NCBI GenBank assembly: GCA_900544905.1
Contig: UQXF01000003.1
Location: 1-64,000 of the forward strand
From: an uncultured Clostridium sp.
GTDB taxonomy: Bacteria > Bacillota > Clostridia > Lachnospirales > Lachnospiraceae
DNA length: 64,000 bases
Direction: 5' to 3'
The notes beneath the pieces were generated by a model, which worked only from the letters and a program-made list of their open reading frames with translations, made no database searches and was not told the origin of the DNA. Within the stretch, counting starts at the first letter, position 1. Every line of letters starts with the position of its first letter. Positions 26,495-34,673 of this stretch are shown here, piece after piece. The translations under genes were made by a program, and so were the position numbers.

Positions 26495-27460
26495 TCAGTA
26501 CCCCTCATTCATCAAAGACCTGAACTCTATCGTTTCTTCGGCTCTCCAATCCCTAATCAAACTGAACATAGGAATCTTTTCTTCTTCCACATTTCCATCC
26601 ATGTAATCAAATATAGTCATCTGTCTGTGCAATGGACTTGCTTCACTATATGGAGTAGTGAGTGTAATTCCATCCATCTGCCAGATATTCCATGCAACTA
26701 TATTGGCAATCTTCTTCATTTGAACTAATGTCGGCTCTTTTCCAAACTTACTCACCATATAATCTGAAAAAGTGAATAGCAGGTTCTCTCTTGCCAACAA
26801 TACATTATCGCCCTGATAATCGTAGCCATATGTACTCTGAAATGCCCTGATTGTCCATTTGAGCCATTCTTCCTCGGTCTGCGTATTCTCAGAAACAATA
26901 CGCATTTTTCTATCAAGAATTCCTATTCTGTCTTTTATCTGTATCGACTCACCTGTAACTGTATTATATCTGCTAACAAGATAAGGTGCTTCTCCACAAC
27001 TAATTTCCAATCTTCTAGCATCTACATATTGTTGCCATGTCTTGTCATTTGGAAAGTCGACTACCCCATCTGTAACTCTCCACGAATCACCACTACTGGT
27101 ATTGAACACATTCTGCCTGCCAAACCATGCATCATCGACTAAATTGTTCTGTTCATTACATATCCAACAAGGTGTAAACACTTCAGCCTTGTCTCGGGTT
27201 CTTTTCATCTGCTCAGTCTGTGATTTCGCCACTCTTGGTTGTATCACATTCGTATAATTCCCTGTGATAAACTCAGGCTTTATCTCTACCCCAGCACTAT
27301 AATCCTTACCCAAGGATGCATAATTGTCGGTCGCCCATCTGATATATTTTTTTGTAGTTTTATCTATCAAGAGTATTTTCAGCAAATCAATACTCATATC
27401 TGCTATACCCTGTTCAATAATATCTACCTCTTCCAAACCTGCTACCCCTTCATCGTACAT
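26495..27460 (-). CDS. Methyltransferase-like restriction-modification subunit
   Basis: Protein of 321 residues, first gene of the island operon. It carries a motif X-like AEVFTP (92-97) and a motif I-like LEISCGEAPYL (151-161), which match the SAM-binding parts of Eco57I/HsdM-type enzymes, but I see no NPPY or DPPY catalytic motif. It therefore looks like a partial methyltransferase that may act as partner to the large fusion protein, which does have NPPY. Similar small proteins are usually labelled restriction endonuclease subunit M. The start at 27460 lies only ten bases after a TATAAT box (27470-27475) and has no ribosome site, so the message may be nearly leaderless; an internal ATG at 27397 also lacks a good site. 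Confidence 0.7.
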   Translation of the reverse strand: MYDEGVAGLEEVDIIEQGIADMSIDLLKILLIDKTTKKYIRWATDNYASLGKDYSAGVEIKPEFITGNYTNVIQPRVAKSQTEQMKRTRDKAEVFTPCWICNEQNNLVDDAWFGRQNVFNTSSGDSWRVTDGVVDFPNDKTWQQYVDARRLEISCGEAPYLVSRYNTVTGESIQIKDRIGILDRKMRIVSENTQTEEEWLKWTIRAFQSTYGYDYQGDNVLLARENLLFTFSDYMVSKFGKEPTLVQMKKIANIVAWNIWQMDGITLTTPYSEASPLHRQMTIFDYMDGNVEEEKIPMFSLIRDWRAEETIEFRSLMNEGY

Positions 27461-27469
27461 AATAAAATT

Positions 27470-27475
27470 ATTATA
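27470..27475 (-). promoter_or_regulatory. Probable -10 box of the island operon
   Basis: TATAAT on the minus strand, ten bases ahead of the start codon of the first operon gene. No good -35 box is seen, so an activator or extended -10 contacts (TGTGA precedes it) may be needed. Transcription would start within a few bases of the ATG. Confidence 0.45.
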
Positions 27476-27501
27476 TCACAGTTGCTCATAAAAGGGAATT
27501 A

Positions 27502-27579
27502 ATGAAAATGGACTATCTATCAGATCACATTACCCTATACCTTGCTGTTAGTACATCCAAACAAGAAAAAAGGGGATGA
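27502..27579 (+). pseudogene. Vestige resembling the start of a serine recombinase
   Basis: A 25-codon plus-strand frame with an AAAGGG site upstream reads MKMDYLSDHITLYLAVSTSK and then QEKRG before TGA. The part ITLYLAVSTSKQEKRG resembles the N-terminal catalytic stretch of serine recombinases (pattern YxRVSTxxQ, with the nucleophile Ser), with Ala in place of Arg. A shifted frame after it continues as acidic, protein-like sequence for a few dozen codons. It lies 120-200 bases inside the right island end, where an integrase gene would be expected. The match is short, so this is suggestive only. Confidence 0.35.
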
Positions 27580-27602
27580 CAGTGAATCAAAAAATAAAAA
27601 TG

Positions 27603-27640
27603 AAAAAGACGGTCTGCCAAGCTATCAAAACCGTCTTTTT
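27603..27640. terminator. Rho-independent terminator inside the right island end
   Basis: AAAAAGACGGT (27603-27613) pairs perfectly with ACCGTCTTTTT (27630-27640), followed on the plus strand by a long T-rich run. It can act in both directions. Confidence 0.75.
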
Positions 27641-27679
27641 ATCTTTTTTGTCAATTTTTTATTTATCTTACAAGTTCTG

Positions 27680-27703
27680 AAAACCGTATAAATGAACGGT
27701 TTT
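27680..27703 (-). terminator. prfA terminator hairpin
   Basis: AAAACCGT (27680-27687) pairs with ACGGTTTT (27696-27703), directly after the prfA stop codon. It is supplied by the island side of the junction. Confidence 0.6.
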
Positions 27704-27744
27704 TATTACTCCTCATTCATCTTCGCCAGCTTCGCCGCCTGGTC
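27702..27744. repeat. Direct repeat of prfA 3' end, right end of island (attachment-site-like)
   Basis: This copy is part of the intact prfA gene and repeats at 20622-20664 with one mismatch. Identity starts and stops sharply, and the pair brackets about 7.1 kb of AT-rich accessory DNA. Confidence 0.85.
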
Positions 27745-28779
27745 TGCCGCAGTCAGACTGTCAATAATCTCATCCAAATCTCCGTTCATCACCTGGTCCA
27801 GCTTATGAAGTGTAAGCTTGATTCTATGGTCTGTCACACGTCCCTGTGGGAAATTGTAGGTACGGATTTTCTCGGAACGGTCTCCTGTTCCTACCTGGCT
27901 CTTACGAAGCTCTGCCTCCGCATCATGGGCTTTCTGCAATTCCATATCGTAAAGCTTTGCCCGAAGCACCTTCAGTGCCTTATCCTTATTCTTAAGCTGG
28001 GATTTCTCATCCTGGCAGGAAATAACAATCCCCGTCGGAATATGGGTCAAACGCACTGCCGAATCCGTTGTATTGACACACTGTCCACCGTTTCCCGATG
28101 CACGGAACACATCAAACTTACAGTCGTTCATATCCAGTTCAAAATCCACTTCCTCTGCCTCCGGCATAATGGCAACTGTCATGGTAGAAGTATGGATACG
28201 TCCACCGGACTCCGTTTCCGGCACACGCTGTACACGATGTACTCCGCTTTCGTATTTCAAACGGGAAAATGCACCCTTACCATTAATCATAAAGGAACAT
28301 TCCTTAAAACCGCCAATTCCGTTCTCATTTAAGCTGATTAGCTCTGTCTTCCAGTGCATTTTATCTGCATATTTCTGGTACATGCGGAATACTTCTGCCG
28401 CAAATAACGCCGACTCGTCTCCACCGGCACCTGCACGAAGCTCTACCACTACATTTTTCTCATCATTCGGGTCTTTTGGAAGCAGAAGAATCTTAAGCTC
28501 CTGTTCAATACGCTCCACCGCTTCCTTGGAATCATTTAATTCCTCCTTGGCAAGCTCACGCATTTCCTCATCTTTTTCCTCCTCCAGCATAGCAAGGCTG
28601 TCTTCGATTGCCTGCTTTGCAGCCAGATATTCCTTATATTTATCTGCAATCGGAGCCAAATCACTCTGCTCCTTCATCAGTGCAGTATATTTATCCTGGT
28701 CATTTAATACATCCGGGTCGCTTAACTGCTCTAACACCGACTCGTAACGTGCTAATATATCCTCTAATTTGTCAAACAT
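27706..28779 (-). CDS. prfA: Peptide chain release factor 1
   Basis: Class I release factor of 357 residues reading UAA and UAG stop codons. The GGQ motif is in [19 protein letters not shown], with the neighbouring [11 protein letters not shown] at the start of domain 2 and the release-factor tripeptide region near [14 protein letters not shown]. Length is typical. Start follows GAGAGGG. It is followed upstream by prmC, the enzyme that methylates the Gln of GGQ, a conserved pairing. Its last 12 codons are the target duplicated at the other end of the island; the protein itself is intact. Confidence 0.97.
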   Translation of the reverse strand: MFDKLEDILARYESVLEQLSDPDVLNDQDKYTALMKEQSDLAPIADKYKEYLAAKQAIEDSLAMLEEEKDEEMRELAKEELNDSKEAVERIEQELKILLLPKDPNDEKNVVVELRAGAGGDESALFAAEVFRMYQKYADKMHWKTELISLNENGIGGFKECSFMINGKGAFSRLKYESGVHRVQRVPETESGGRIHTSTMTVAIMPEAEEVDFELDMNDCKFDVFRASGNGGQCVNTTDSAVRLTHIPTGIVISCQDEKSQLKNKDKALKVLRAKLYDMELQKAHDAEAELRKSQVGTGDRSEKIRTYNFPQGRVTDHRIKLTLHKLDQVMNGDLDEIIDSLTAADQAAKLAKMNEE

Positions 28780-28830
28780 ACTATAATCCCTCTCTTTATC
28801 TTTTTTAATGAAATAATTGTGAAGCTCACG

Positions 28831-29715
28831 CTATAAATGTCCCGAAACCACACGGTCAAGCTCCGCATAGTCTTTCTTCACTTCCACATCCTTAAATCCT
28901 GCCTGCCTCATAAGTCCGGATACCGCCTCTCCCTGATTATATCCTATCTCAAACAACACCCAGCCTTGGGCATCTAAATGTCCGGGGGCTTCTGCTATAA
29001 TTTTCCTGTAAAAATCAAGTCCGTCTTCTCCGCCATCCAGAGCCAGTACCGGCTCATATTCCTTCACCTCCGGCATCAGGGAATCGATTACCCCGTGTTC
29101 AATATACGGCGGATTGCTGACTATCATGTCCATTTTTTCCGTTATTCCGTCTAACAGATTATCACAAACAAGTTCTGCCTTCACATCATATTTATCCAGA
29201 TTTCTCCTTGTAACCTCCAGGGCATCCTCAGAAATATCCGTCAAGGTCAAATCAATGTCTCCGTGATAAAGCTTCAGTGAAATGCCGATACAGCCTGAAC
29301 CACAGCATAAATCCAGCACATGGAGGGGCTTAACATGTGTTTCCCTCTCCGGCACATTCTCCTGTCCTTCTGCAGCCAGTGTTTTCAGCAGGGAGTCTGC
29401 CGCCTCCACCAAAATTTCCGTATCATTTCTCGGAATCAGCACCGACTCGTTTACATAGAAGGTATAATCCATAAAATGTGCATATCCCAGCAGGTACTGA
29501 AGCGGATAGTGACTGCATCTTTTCTCCAGCAATTGAAGGTATTCCTGCTCCTTTCCGGAAGAAACCTCCTCGTCACCATGCATCAGCATATACATATAAT
29601 TATACCCTAACACCTCTTCCAGCAATACCTTGCGCTCATATTTCGCATATTCATTGCCGCTGCTTTCCAGTTTTTCTTTTCCAAGAACCAATAATTCCTG
29701 AATCGTCATACCCAT
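28831..29715 (-). CDS. prmC: Peptide chain release factor N5-glutamine methyltransferase
   Basis: SAM-dependent enzyme of 294 residues that methylates the GGQ glutamine of release factors. SAM motif I is LDLCCGSGCIGISL, and the catalytic NPPY motif is in IVSNPPYIEHG near residue 200; the helical N-terminal domain holds the release-factor contact region YLLGYAHFMDYTFYVN condensed. Its ATG directly follows the stop codon of the DUF1385 gene, with AGGA inside that gene's end; an ATG two codons on is an alternative start. Confidence 0.96.
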   Translation of the reverse strand: MGMTIQELLVLGKEKLESSGNEYAKYERKVLLEEVLGYNYMYMLMHGDEEVSSGKEQEYLQLLEKRCSHYPLQYLLGYAHFMDYTFYVNESVLIPRNDTEILVEAADSLLKTLAAEGQENVPERETHVKPLHVLDLCCGSGCIGISLKLYHGDIDLTLTDISEDALEVTRRNLDKYDVKAELVCDNLLDGITEKMDMIVSNPPYIEHGVIDSLMPEVKEYEPVLALDGGEDGLDFYRKIIAEAPGHLDAQGWVLFEIGYNQGEAVSGLMRQAGFKDVEVKKDYAELDRVVSGHL

Positions 29716-30801
29716 CTATTCCTCAAAAAAACTTCTTTCCAGCTCTTCCAAATCAAAATCCTCTTCCGGGTTCTCTTCTATATCCGCTTCATAATCCGGC
29801 AGCTCTTCCTCCGGTTCCTCTTCCGGCTCCGCAGCCTCCTCCGGTGCTTTCACACCAATTCCCTGCGCCTGGTTTACCGCATCCACATAAGGCTTACCAT
29901 ATAAAACAGACTCTACGGAAATAATAGCCACCTGAATCATTTCCTCCGCCGGTTCCTTCGTTGTTAATTTCTGAATCCACATCCCCGGTTTACTGAGTAC
30001 ATTCATAATTGGATTATCGGTTCTTCCCGCCAGCCGGATAAATTCATAGGAAATACCTGCAATTACCGGAATCAGAAGCAGCCTTAATACAAACCGCAGC
30101 CACATCTGCTCTGCTGTAATCAGCATAAATACTAAAATACTGATTACCATAACCACAAACAAAAAGCTGGTGCCACAGCGTTTATGGTAACGGGAATGCT
30201 TCGCCACATTCTCAGGTGTCAGTTCATCTCCCGACTCATAACAGTTTATGGTTTTATGCTCTGCACCATGGTACATAAATACCCGTTTGATATCCTCCAT
30301 CTGGGAAATCAGCACCACATAGATGAGAAAAATGGCAAGCCGTATAACACCTTCTATAACAGATAAAAGTATTCTGCTCTCCACCCATTTCCCTATAAAT
30401 TCTGCTATTCCCGCCGGCAGCAGCATAAACAACGCCACCGCTATCACAATAGATACCAGAAACGTAAGCCCAATAATAACGCTTTCTGCTTTTTCTTTAA
30501 AGATATCCTTAAGCACCTTATCTGCTTTTGTTTCCTCTTCATCCTCCTCGTAAAAGGATGAGGAATAGTTAAGGGTTCTCAGTCCCACCACCATGGATTC
30601 TGTAAAGTTAACTATCCCGCGGATAAATGGTATTTTTGCAAATTTATGTTTATCGCCATATGACTGATATTTTACTAATTTGACTTCGATTTTTTTATCT
30701 GGTTTTCTGACCGCTACCGAATAGCTGTCCCTTCCTTTCATCATTACGCCCTCAATAACCGCCTGTCCACCGAGGGTTCCCTTTGGTAATCGTTCTTCCA
30801 T
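29716..30801 (-). CDS. DUF1385 membrane protein
   Basis: Protein of 361 residues with the DUF1385 signature: GGQAVIEGVMMKGRDSYSVAVR at the N-terminus (condensed), then FIRGIVNFTESMVVGLRTLNYS, AEHKTINCYESG and the HKRCGTSFLF segment. Four to five membrane segments are expected (about residues 105-130, 145-165, 210-245). The C-terminal 60 residues are extremely acidic (EEAAEPEEEPEEELPDYE), probably cytoplasmic. This gene is regularly found between rpmE and prmC in Clostridia; its function is unknown. Start has GGAGG upstream. Confidence 0.9.
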   Translation of the reverse strand: MEERLPKGTLGGQAVIEGVMMKGRDSYSVAVRKPDKKIEVKLVKYQSYGDKHKFAKIPFIRGIVNFTESMVVGLRTLNYSSSFYEEDEEETKADKVLKDIFKEKAESVIIGLTFLVSIVIAVALFMLLPAGIAEFIGKWVESRILLSVIEGVIRLAIFLIYVVLISQMEDIKRVFMYHGAEHKTINCYESGDELTPENVAKHSRYHKRCGTSFLFVVMVISILVFMLITAEQMWLRFVLRLLLIPVIAGISYEFIRLAGRTDNPIMNVLSKPGMWIQKLTTKEPAEEMIQVAIISVESVLYGKPYVDAVNQAQGIGVKAPEEAAEPEEEPEEELPDYEADIEENPEEDFDLEELERSFFEE

Positions 30802-30823
30802 ATAAAAACCTCCAAAACGAAAG

Positions 30824-30851
30824 AAGGTTGAGATTATACAATCTCAACCTT
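30824..30851 (-). terminator. rpmE terminator or attenuator
   Basis: A perfect 12-bp stem, AAGGTTGAGATT with AATCTCAACCTT, around ATAC, begins ten bases past the rpmE stop codon. On the minus strand CTTTCG follows, so termination may be partial, leaving some read-through to DUF1385. Confidence 0.65.
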
Positions 30852-30860
30852 AAAACGTTA

Positions 30861-31070
30861 CTAATTAGCCTGATTAACTCCGTACTTACGGTTGAATTTA
30901 TCAATACGACCGCGAGCCTGTGCAGCCTTCTGCTGACCGGTATAGAAAGAATGGCACTTAGAGCAAATCTCTACGTGAATTTCTTCCTTGGTTGAACCAG
31001 TTACAAACTCGTTACCGCAGTTACAAACTACTTTTGCCTGATAATAATTTGGATGAATTCCTTCTTTCAT
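30861..31070 (-). CDS. rpmE: 50S ribosomal protein L31
   Basis: Ribosomal protein of 69 residues. Cysteines in VCNCGNEF and ICSKCHSF make this the zinc-binding (C+) form. [10 protein letters not shown] at the start and the basic [13 protein letters not shown] end are typical. Start follows GAGGTG. It lies between rho and the DUF1385 gene, as in many Firmicutes. Confidence 0.97.
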   Translation of the reverse strand: MKEGIHPNYYQAKVVCNCGNEFVTGSTKEEIHVEICSKCHSFYTGQQKAAQARGRIDKFNRKYGVNQAN

Positions 31071-31217
31071 TCCTTTGCACCTCTCTAAAATTATTGGCAG
31101 ATTCCAACCCGCCTAAACAACTTCTACAGTTTACCATAACCTATTTCTTTATGCAAGTATTTTTCAAAATAAATTCCATTAAATCAATTTCCAAGCTACA
31201 GTTCAGACCTGCTTATA

Positions 31218-32672
31218 TTATCTTCTCAGCAGGGAACGCTTTATCAAATCCAGAAACTCTGCGTTATTTTTTGTCCGCAGGAACAGCTTCAGCACTTCCT
31301 CCACTGATTCCTCGCCGCGGTTTCCGGAAAATTCCTTATGCATGGCATATACTGCTTCCTGTTCCAGCTTTGACAACAGCAAATCATCCCGCCGGGTTCC
31401 CGATTTTGCGATATCAATAGCAGGGAAAATCCGCTTTTCCGAAAGCTTCCGGTCTAACACAAGCTCCATATTACCGGTTCCCTTAAACTCCTCAAACACC
31501 ACATCATCCATCTTGGAGCCCGTTTCCACCAGCGCAGTTGCAAGAACAGTCAGGGAGCCTCCCTCCCGCATGTTTCTGGCTGCTCCAAAAAATTTCTTCG
31601 GCATATGAAGTGCCGCCGGGTCTAACCCACCGGTTAAGGTTCTGCCGCTTGGCGGTACGGTCAGATTGTAAGCCCTTGCCAGTCTTGTAATGGAATCTAA
31701 CAGGATAACCACATCCTCCTTGTGCTCCACCAGCCGTTTTGCACGCTCCAATACCATTTCCGAAACTCTCTTGTGATGCTCCGGCAGCTCATCAAAGGTT
31801 GAATAGATAACCTCTACATTTGGCCCCTCAATGGACTCCCTGATATCTGTAACCTCCTCCGGGCGCTCGTCAATCAGAAGCACTATCAGATGCATATTCC
31901 GGTAGGTACGGCTGATGCTGATGGCAATCTGTTTCAGCAAGGTTGTCTTACCCGCCTTTGGCGGTGCTACAATCATTCCTCTCTGTCCCTTTCCAATCGG
32001 TGACAGCAAATCCATTATACGCATGGAAACGCCCCTTGCATTCTCATTTTCCAGTTTTATCCTCTCATTCGGGAAAACCGGTGTCAAATCTTCAAAGTTT
32101 TTGCGCTTCATGGCTTCCTCTACCGTATACCCATTGATGGTTTTAATGTACAAAAGAGCCGCAAATTTCTCCTTCTCTGTCTTTATCTTCTGGTTTCCTA
32201 CAATAATATCACCGGTCTTAAGATTAAAGCGCTTTATCTGTGCCGGAGATACATAAATGTCATTATCTCCCGGAAGATAATTTGCACACCGGATAAATCC
32301 AAAACCATCCGACATAACCTCCAAAATACCGTTTGCTTCCTTGCCACTGTCAAGACTGTGCTCCACAGGTGCCGCTTCCTTTTTAACGGGCTGCTCCTTT
32401 ACTATTTCATCTGTCCGCCTGTTCCCTGGCTTTTCCTTAAAGGGCTCTGCCTCCTTCACGGCAGCTGCTTTTCTCACCGGCATCTTCTTCTCTGCCTTTT
32501 CCCTTACCGCAGCTTTGCCCGCCGTATCTTTCTTTCCTGTCTCCTTCTGACGGTCCTTCACCGCCTTCAAAAGCTCTGTCAGCTCACTTTTTTTCATGGC
32601 AGTTACGCCCTTAATTCCCAATTCCTTTGCAGCAGCCTTTAATTCCTGCAAAGTCATATCATCGTAATTCAT
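31218..32672 (-). CDS. rho: Transcription termination factor Rho
   Basis: Hexameric RNA helicase of 484 residues ending transcription. The N-terminal SAP-like Rho-N domain is seen in LQELKAAAKELGIKG; a lysine- and glutamate-rich insert (about residues 45-120) follows; the RNA-binding cold-shock-like domain is GILEVMSDGFGFIR. The ATPase core has Walker A APPKAGKTTLL, Walker B VVILLDSITRLARAYN and the R-loop GASGRTLTGGLDP-like TVPPSGRTLTGG. ATG at 32672 follows AAGGAG. The highly charged insert is common in this group. Confidence 0.96.
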   Translation of the reverse strand: MNYDDMTLQELKAAAKELGIKGVTAMKKSELTELLKAVKDRQKETGKKDTAGKAAVREKAEKKMPVRKAAAVKEAEPFKEKPGNRRTDEIVKEQPVKKEAAPVEHSLDSGKEANGILEVMSDGFGFIRCANYLPGDNDIYVSPAQIKRFNLKTGDIIVGNQKIKTEKEKFAALLYIKTINGYTVEEAMKRKNFEDLTPVFPNERIKLENENARGVSMRIMDLLSPIGKGQRGMIVAPPKAGKTTLLKQIAISISRTYRNMHLIVLLIDERPEEVTDIRESIEGPNVEVIYSTFDELPEHHKRVSEMVLERAKRLVEHKEDVVILLDSITRLARAYNLTVPPSGRTLTGGLDPAALHMPKKFFGAARNMREGGSLTVLATALVETGSKMDDVVFEEFKGTGNMELVLDRKLSEKRIFPAIDIAKSGTRRDDLLLSKLEQEAVYAMHKEFSGNRGEESVEEVLKLFLRTKNNAEFLDLIKRSLLRR

Positions 32673-32864
32673 AAAATCTCCTTTTTCTTCCAATCATAAA
32701 TTATTATAGTGGGTAAAATCTGAATAAAGATATAGATATATAACTATTCCGATTATAACATACTTTTTAATAAAGTAAACCCTAAAGTTTCCATATATTT
32801 GTAAAACACTGGCAAAAAATACAAGCGTATTCTCAAAACCGGTATGAATTTTACGGAAAGAATC

Positions 32865-32893
32865 TTGCACAAAGAAAGGGTAAATGGTAAGAT
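32865..32893 (+). promoter_or_regulatory. Promoter of the malic enzyme gene
   Basis: TTGCAC (32865-32870) and TAAGAT (32888-32893) with a 17-base spacer. Transcription would begin near 32900, which agrees with the start codon chosen at 32967 and excludes an earlier one at 32844. Confidence 0.65.
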
Positions 32894-32966
32894 TAAAGAT
32901 AATGTGGTTATATACCGATTGAGTTACACAAACACACTACAAATAATAAAGCAAAGGTGGATAAAA

Positions 32967-34121
32967 ATGGACGTTTATGAAAAATCATTAAAATTACATG
33001 AGCAATGGGCTGGTAAAATGAGCACGGAGCCAAAGTGCGAGGTGAAATCCCGGGAGGATTTATCCCTGGCATATACCCCGGGTGTTGCAGAGCCATGCAG
33101 AAAAATTGCAGAAAATCCTGCTGACGTATATAAGTATACCCAGAAGGGAAACACGGTTGCCGTCATATCTGATGGAAGTGCCGTATTAGGGCTGGGCAAT
33201 ATCGGCGCTGCTGCTGCCATGCCGGTTATGGAGGGAAAGGCTGTTTTATTTAAATCCTTCGGCGATGTCAATGCCGTTCCTATCTGTCTGGACACACAGG
33301 ATACCGATGAGATTGTAGATACCGTCATCCGTATTGCTCCGGCATTTGGAGGCATCAATCTGGAGGATATTTCCGCTCCCCGTTGTTTTGAAATTGAGCG
33401 CCGCTTAAATGAAGCTTTAGATATTCCGGTATTCCATGATGACCAGCACGGCACTGCCATCGTTGTTCTCTCCGGAATTATCAACGGTCTTCGCATTACC
33501 GGCAAGAAAAAGGAGACCTGCAAGGTGGTCGTAAACGGGGCTGGTTCTGCCGGTGTAGCCATTACAAAGCTTTTACTTACCTATGGCTTTAAAAACGTTA
33601 CCATGTGTGACCGGAATGGTATTCTTCACAAGGATTACGAAGGTCTTAACTGGATGCAGGAGGAAATGGTGAAGGTAACCAATCTGGAAAACAAAACCGG
33701 AACCCTGGCAGATGCATTAACCGGTGCTGATATTTTTGTCGGTGTCTCCGCTCCCGGCATTGTCTCCCAGGACATGGTACGCTCCATGAACAAGGACTCT
33801 ATCCTGTTCGCCATGGCAAATCCAACTCCTGAAATTATGCCGGATGCAGCAAAGGCTGCCGGAGCCCGCATTGTAGGAACCGGACGCTCTGACTTCCCGA
33901 ACCAGGTGAACAACGTGGTAGCATTCCCTGGCATTTTTAAAGGTGCTTTAGAGGGACATGCTTCTATTATTACGGAGGAAATGAAGCTGGCTGCTGCGGA
34001 AGCAATTGCAGGTCTTGTATCGGATGAAGAACTGAATGAAGATTTTATAATGCCGGAAGCATTTGACCCACGGGTTGCCAATGCTGTCAGTCAGGCTGTA
34101 AAATCCCACATCCAGAAATAG
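32967..34121 (+). CDS. NAD(P)-dependent malic enzyme
   Basis: Oxaloacetate-decarboxylating malate dehydrogenase of 384 residues, converting malate to pyruvate and CO2. LSLAYTPGVAEPC holds the catalytic Tyr, KGNTVAVISDGSAVLGLGNIG and the metal ligands in FHDDQHGTAIVVL are diagnostic, and VVVNGAGSAGVAITKLL is the nucleotide-binding loop. The short length matches the bacterial single-domain class, without the phosphotransacetylase-like tail. ATG follows AGGTGG. It could serve NADPH supply or anaplerosis; the coenzyme cannot be fixed from sequence. It is followed by DUF4364. Confidence 0.93.
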   Translation: MDVYEKSLKLHEQWAGKMSTEPKCEVKSREDLSLAYTPGVAEPCRKIAENPADVYKYTQKGNTVAVISDGSAVLGLGNIGAAAAMPVMEGKAVLFKSFGDVNAVPICLDTQDTDEIVDTVIRIAPAFGGINLEDISAPRCFEIERRLNEALDIPVFHDDQHGTAIVVLSGIINGLRITGKKKETCKVVVNGAGSAGVAITKLLLTYGFKNVTMCDRNGILHKDYEGLNWMQEEMVKVTNLENKTGTLADALTGADIFVGVSAPGIVSQDMVRSMNKDSILFAMANPTPEIMPDAAKAAGARIVGTGRSDFPNQVNNVVAFPGIFKGALEGHASIITEEMKLAAAEAIAGLVSDEELNEDFIMPEAFDPRVANAVSQAVKSHIQK

Positions 34122-34154
34122 ATTACAGCGCATTATGTGGAAATGGAGATAAGT

Positions 34155-34673
34155 ATGACAAGTGAAGGATTAGTTCTCTACAAGTTAATGATTTTATATA
34201 TATTAGACCGGGTTGATTTTCCCCTTACCGGCTCCCAGATATCCCAGTTCATTCTGGATAAAGGCTATACCAACTATTTTAATCTGCAGATTGCATTAAA
34301 TGAACTGATAGAAAATGATTTTATCAAGCCTACTACGGAGCGCAATCATTCTCTATACGAAATTACGGAGCAGGGAAAGGAAGCCGTAGAATTATTTGAG
34401 TTTAAAATATCCGATGCCATAAAAATGGATATTCTGAACTACCTGAAGGAACAAAAAATTGAACTTAGAAATGAGTCTGCCATCACCTCAGATTATTATC
34501 CATCGAACAACGAATACATTGCCCAGTGCAGTATCAAGGAGCGCAACCAGACGCTTCTGGAAATCAAGCTCGCAGTTCCCACCCAGGAACAGGCTATCCA
34601 TATATGCGATTCCTGGCGGGAAAAAAGTGAGGAAATCTATCAATATCTTATAACAGAGGTATGGCAGGATTAA
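34155..34673 (+). CDS. DUF4364 family winged-helix protein
   Basis: Protein of 172 residues; ATG at 34155 follows GGAG. The N-terminal 80 residues (LMILYILDRVDFPLTGSQIS ... FNLQIALNELIENDFI) look like a winged helix-turn-helix and the C-terminal part (YIAQCSIKERNQTLLEIKLAVP) is a small beta domain, as in DUF4364. It is found widely in Clostridia as a presumed transcription factor of unknown target. It lies 33 bases after the malic enzyme gene, so both are likely on one transcript. It converges on ysxC with a four-base overlap. Confidence 0.85.
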   Translation: MTSEGLVLYKLMILYILDRVDFPLTGSQISQFILDKGYTNYFNLQIALNELIENDFIKPTTERNHSLYEITEQGKEAVELFEFKISDAIKMDILNYLKEQKIELRNESAITSDYYPSNNEYIAQCSIKERNQTLLEIKLAVPTQEQAIHICDSWREKSEEIYQYLITEVWQD

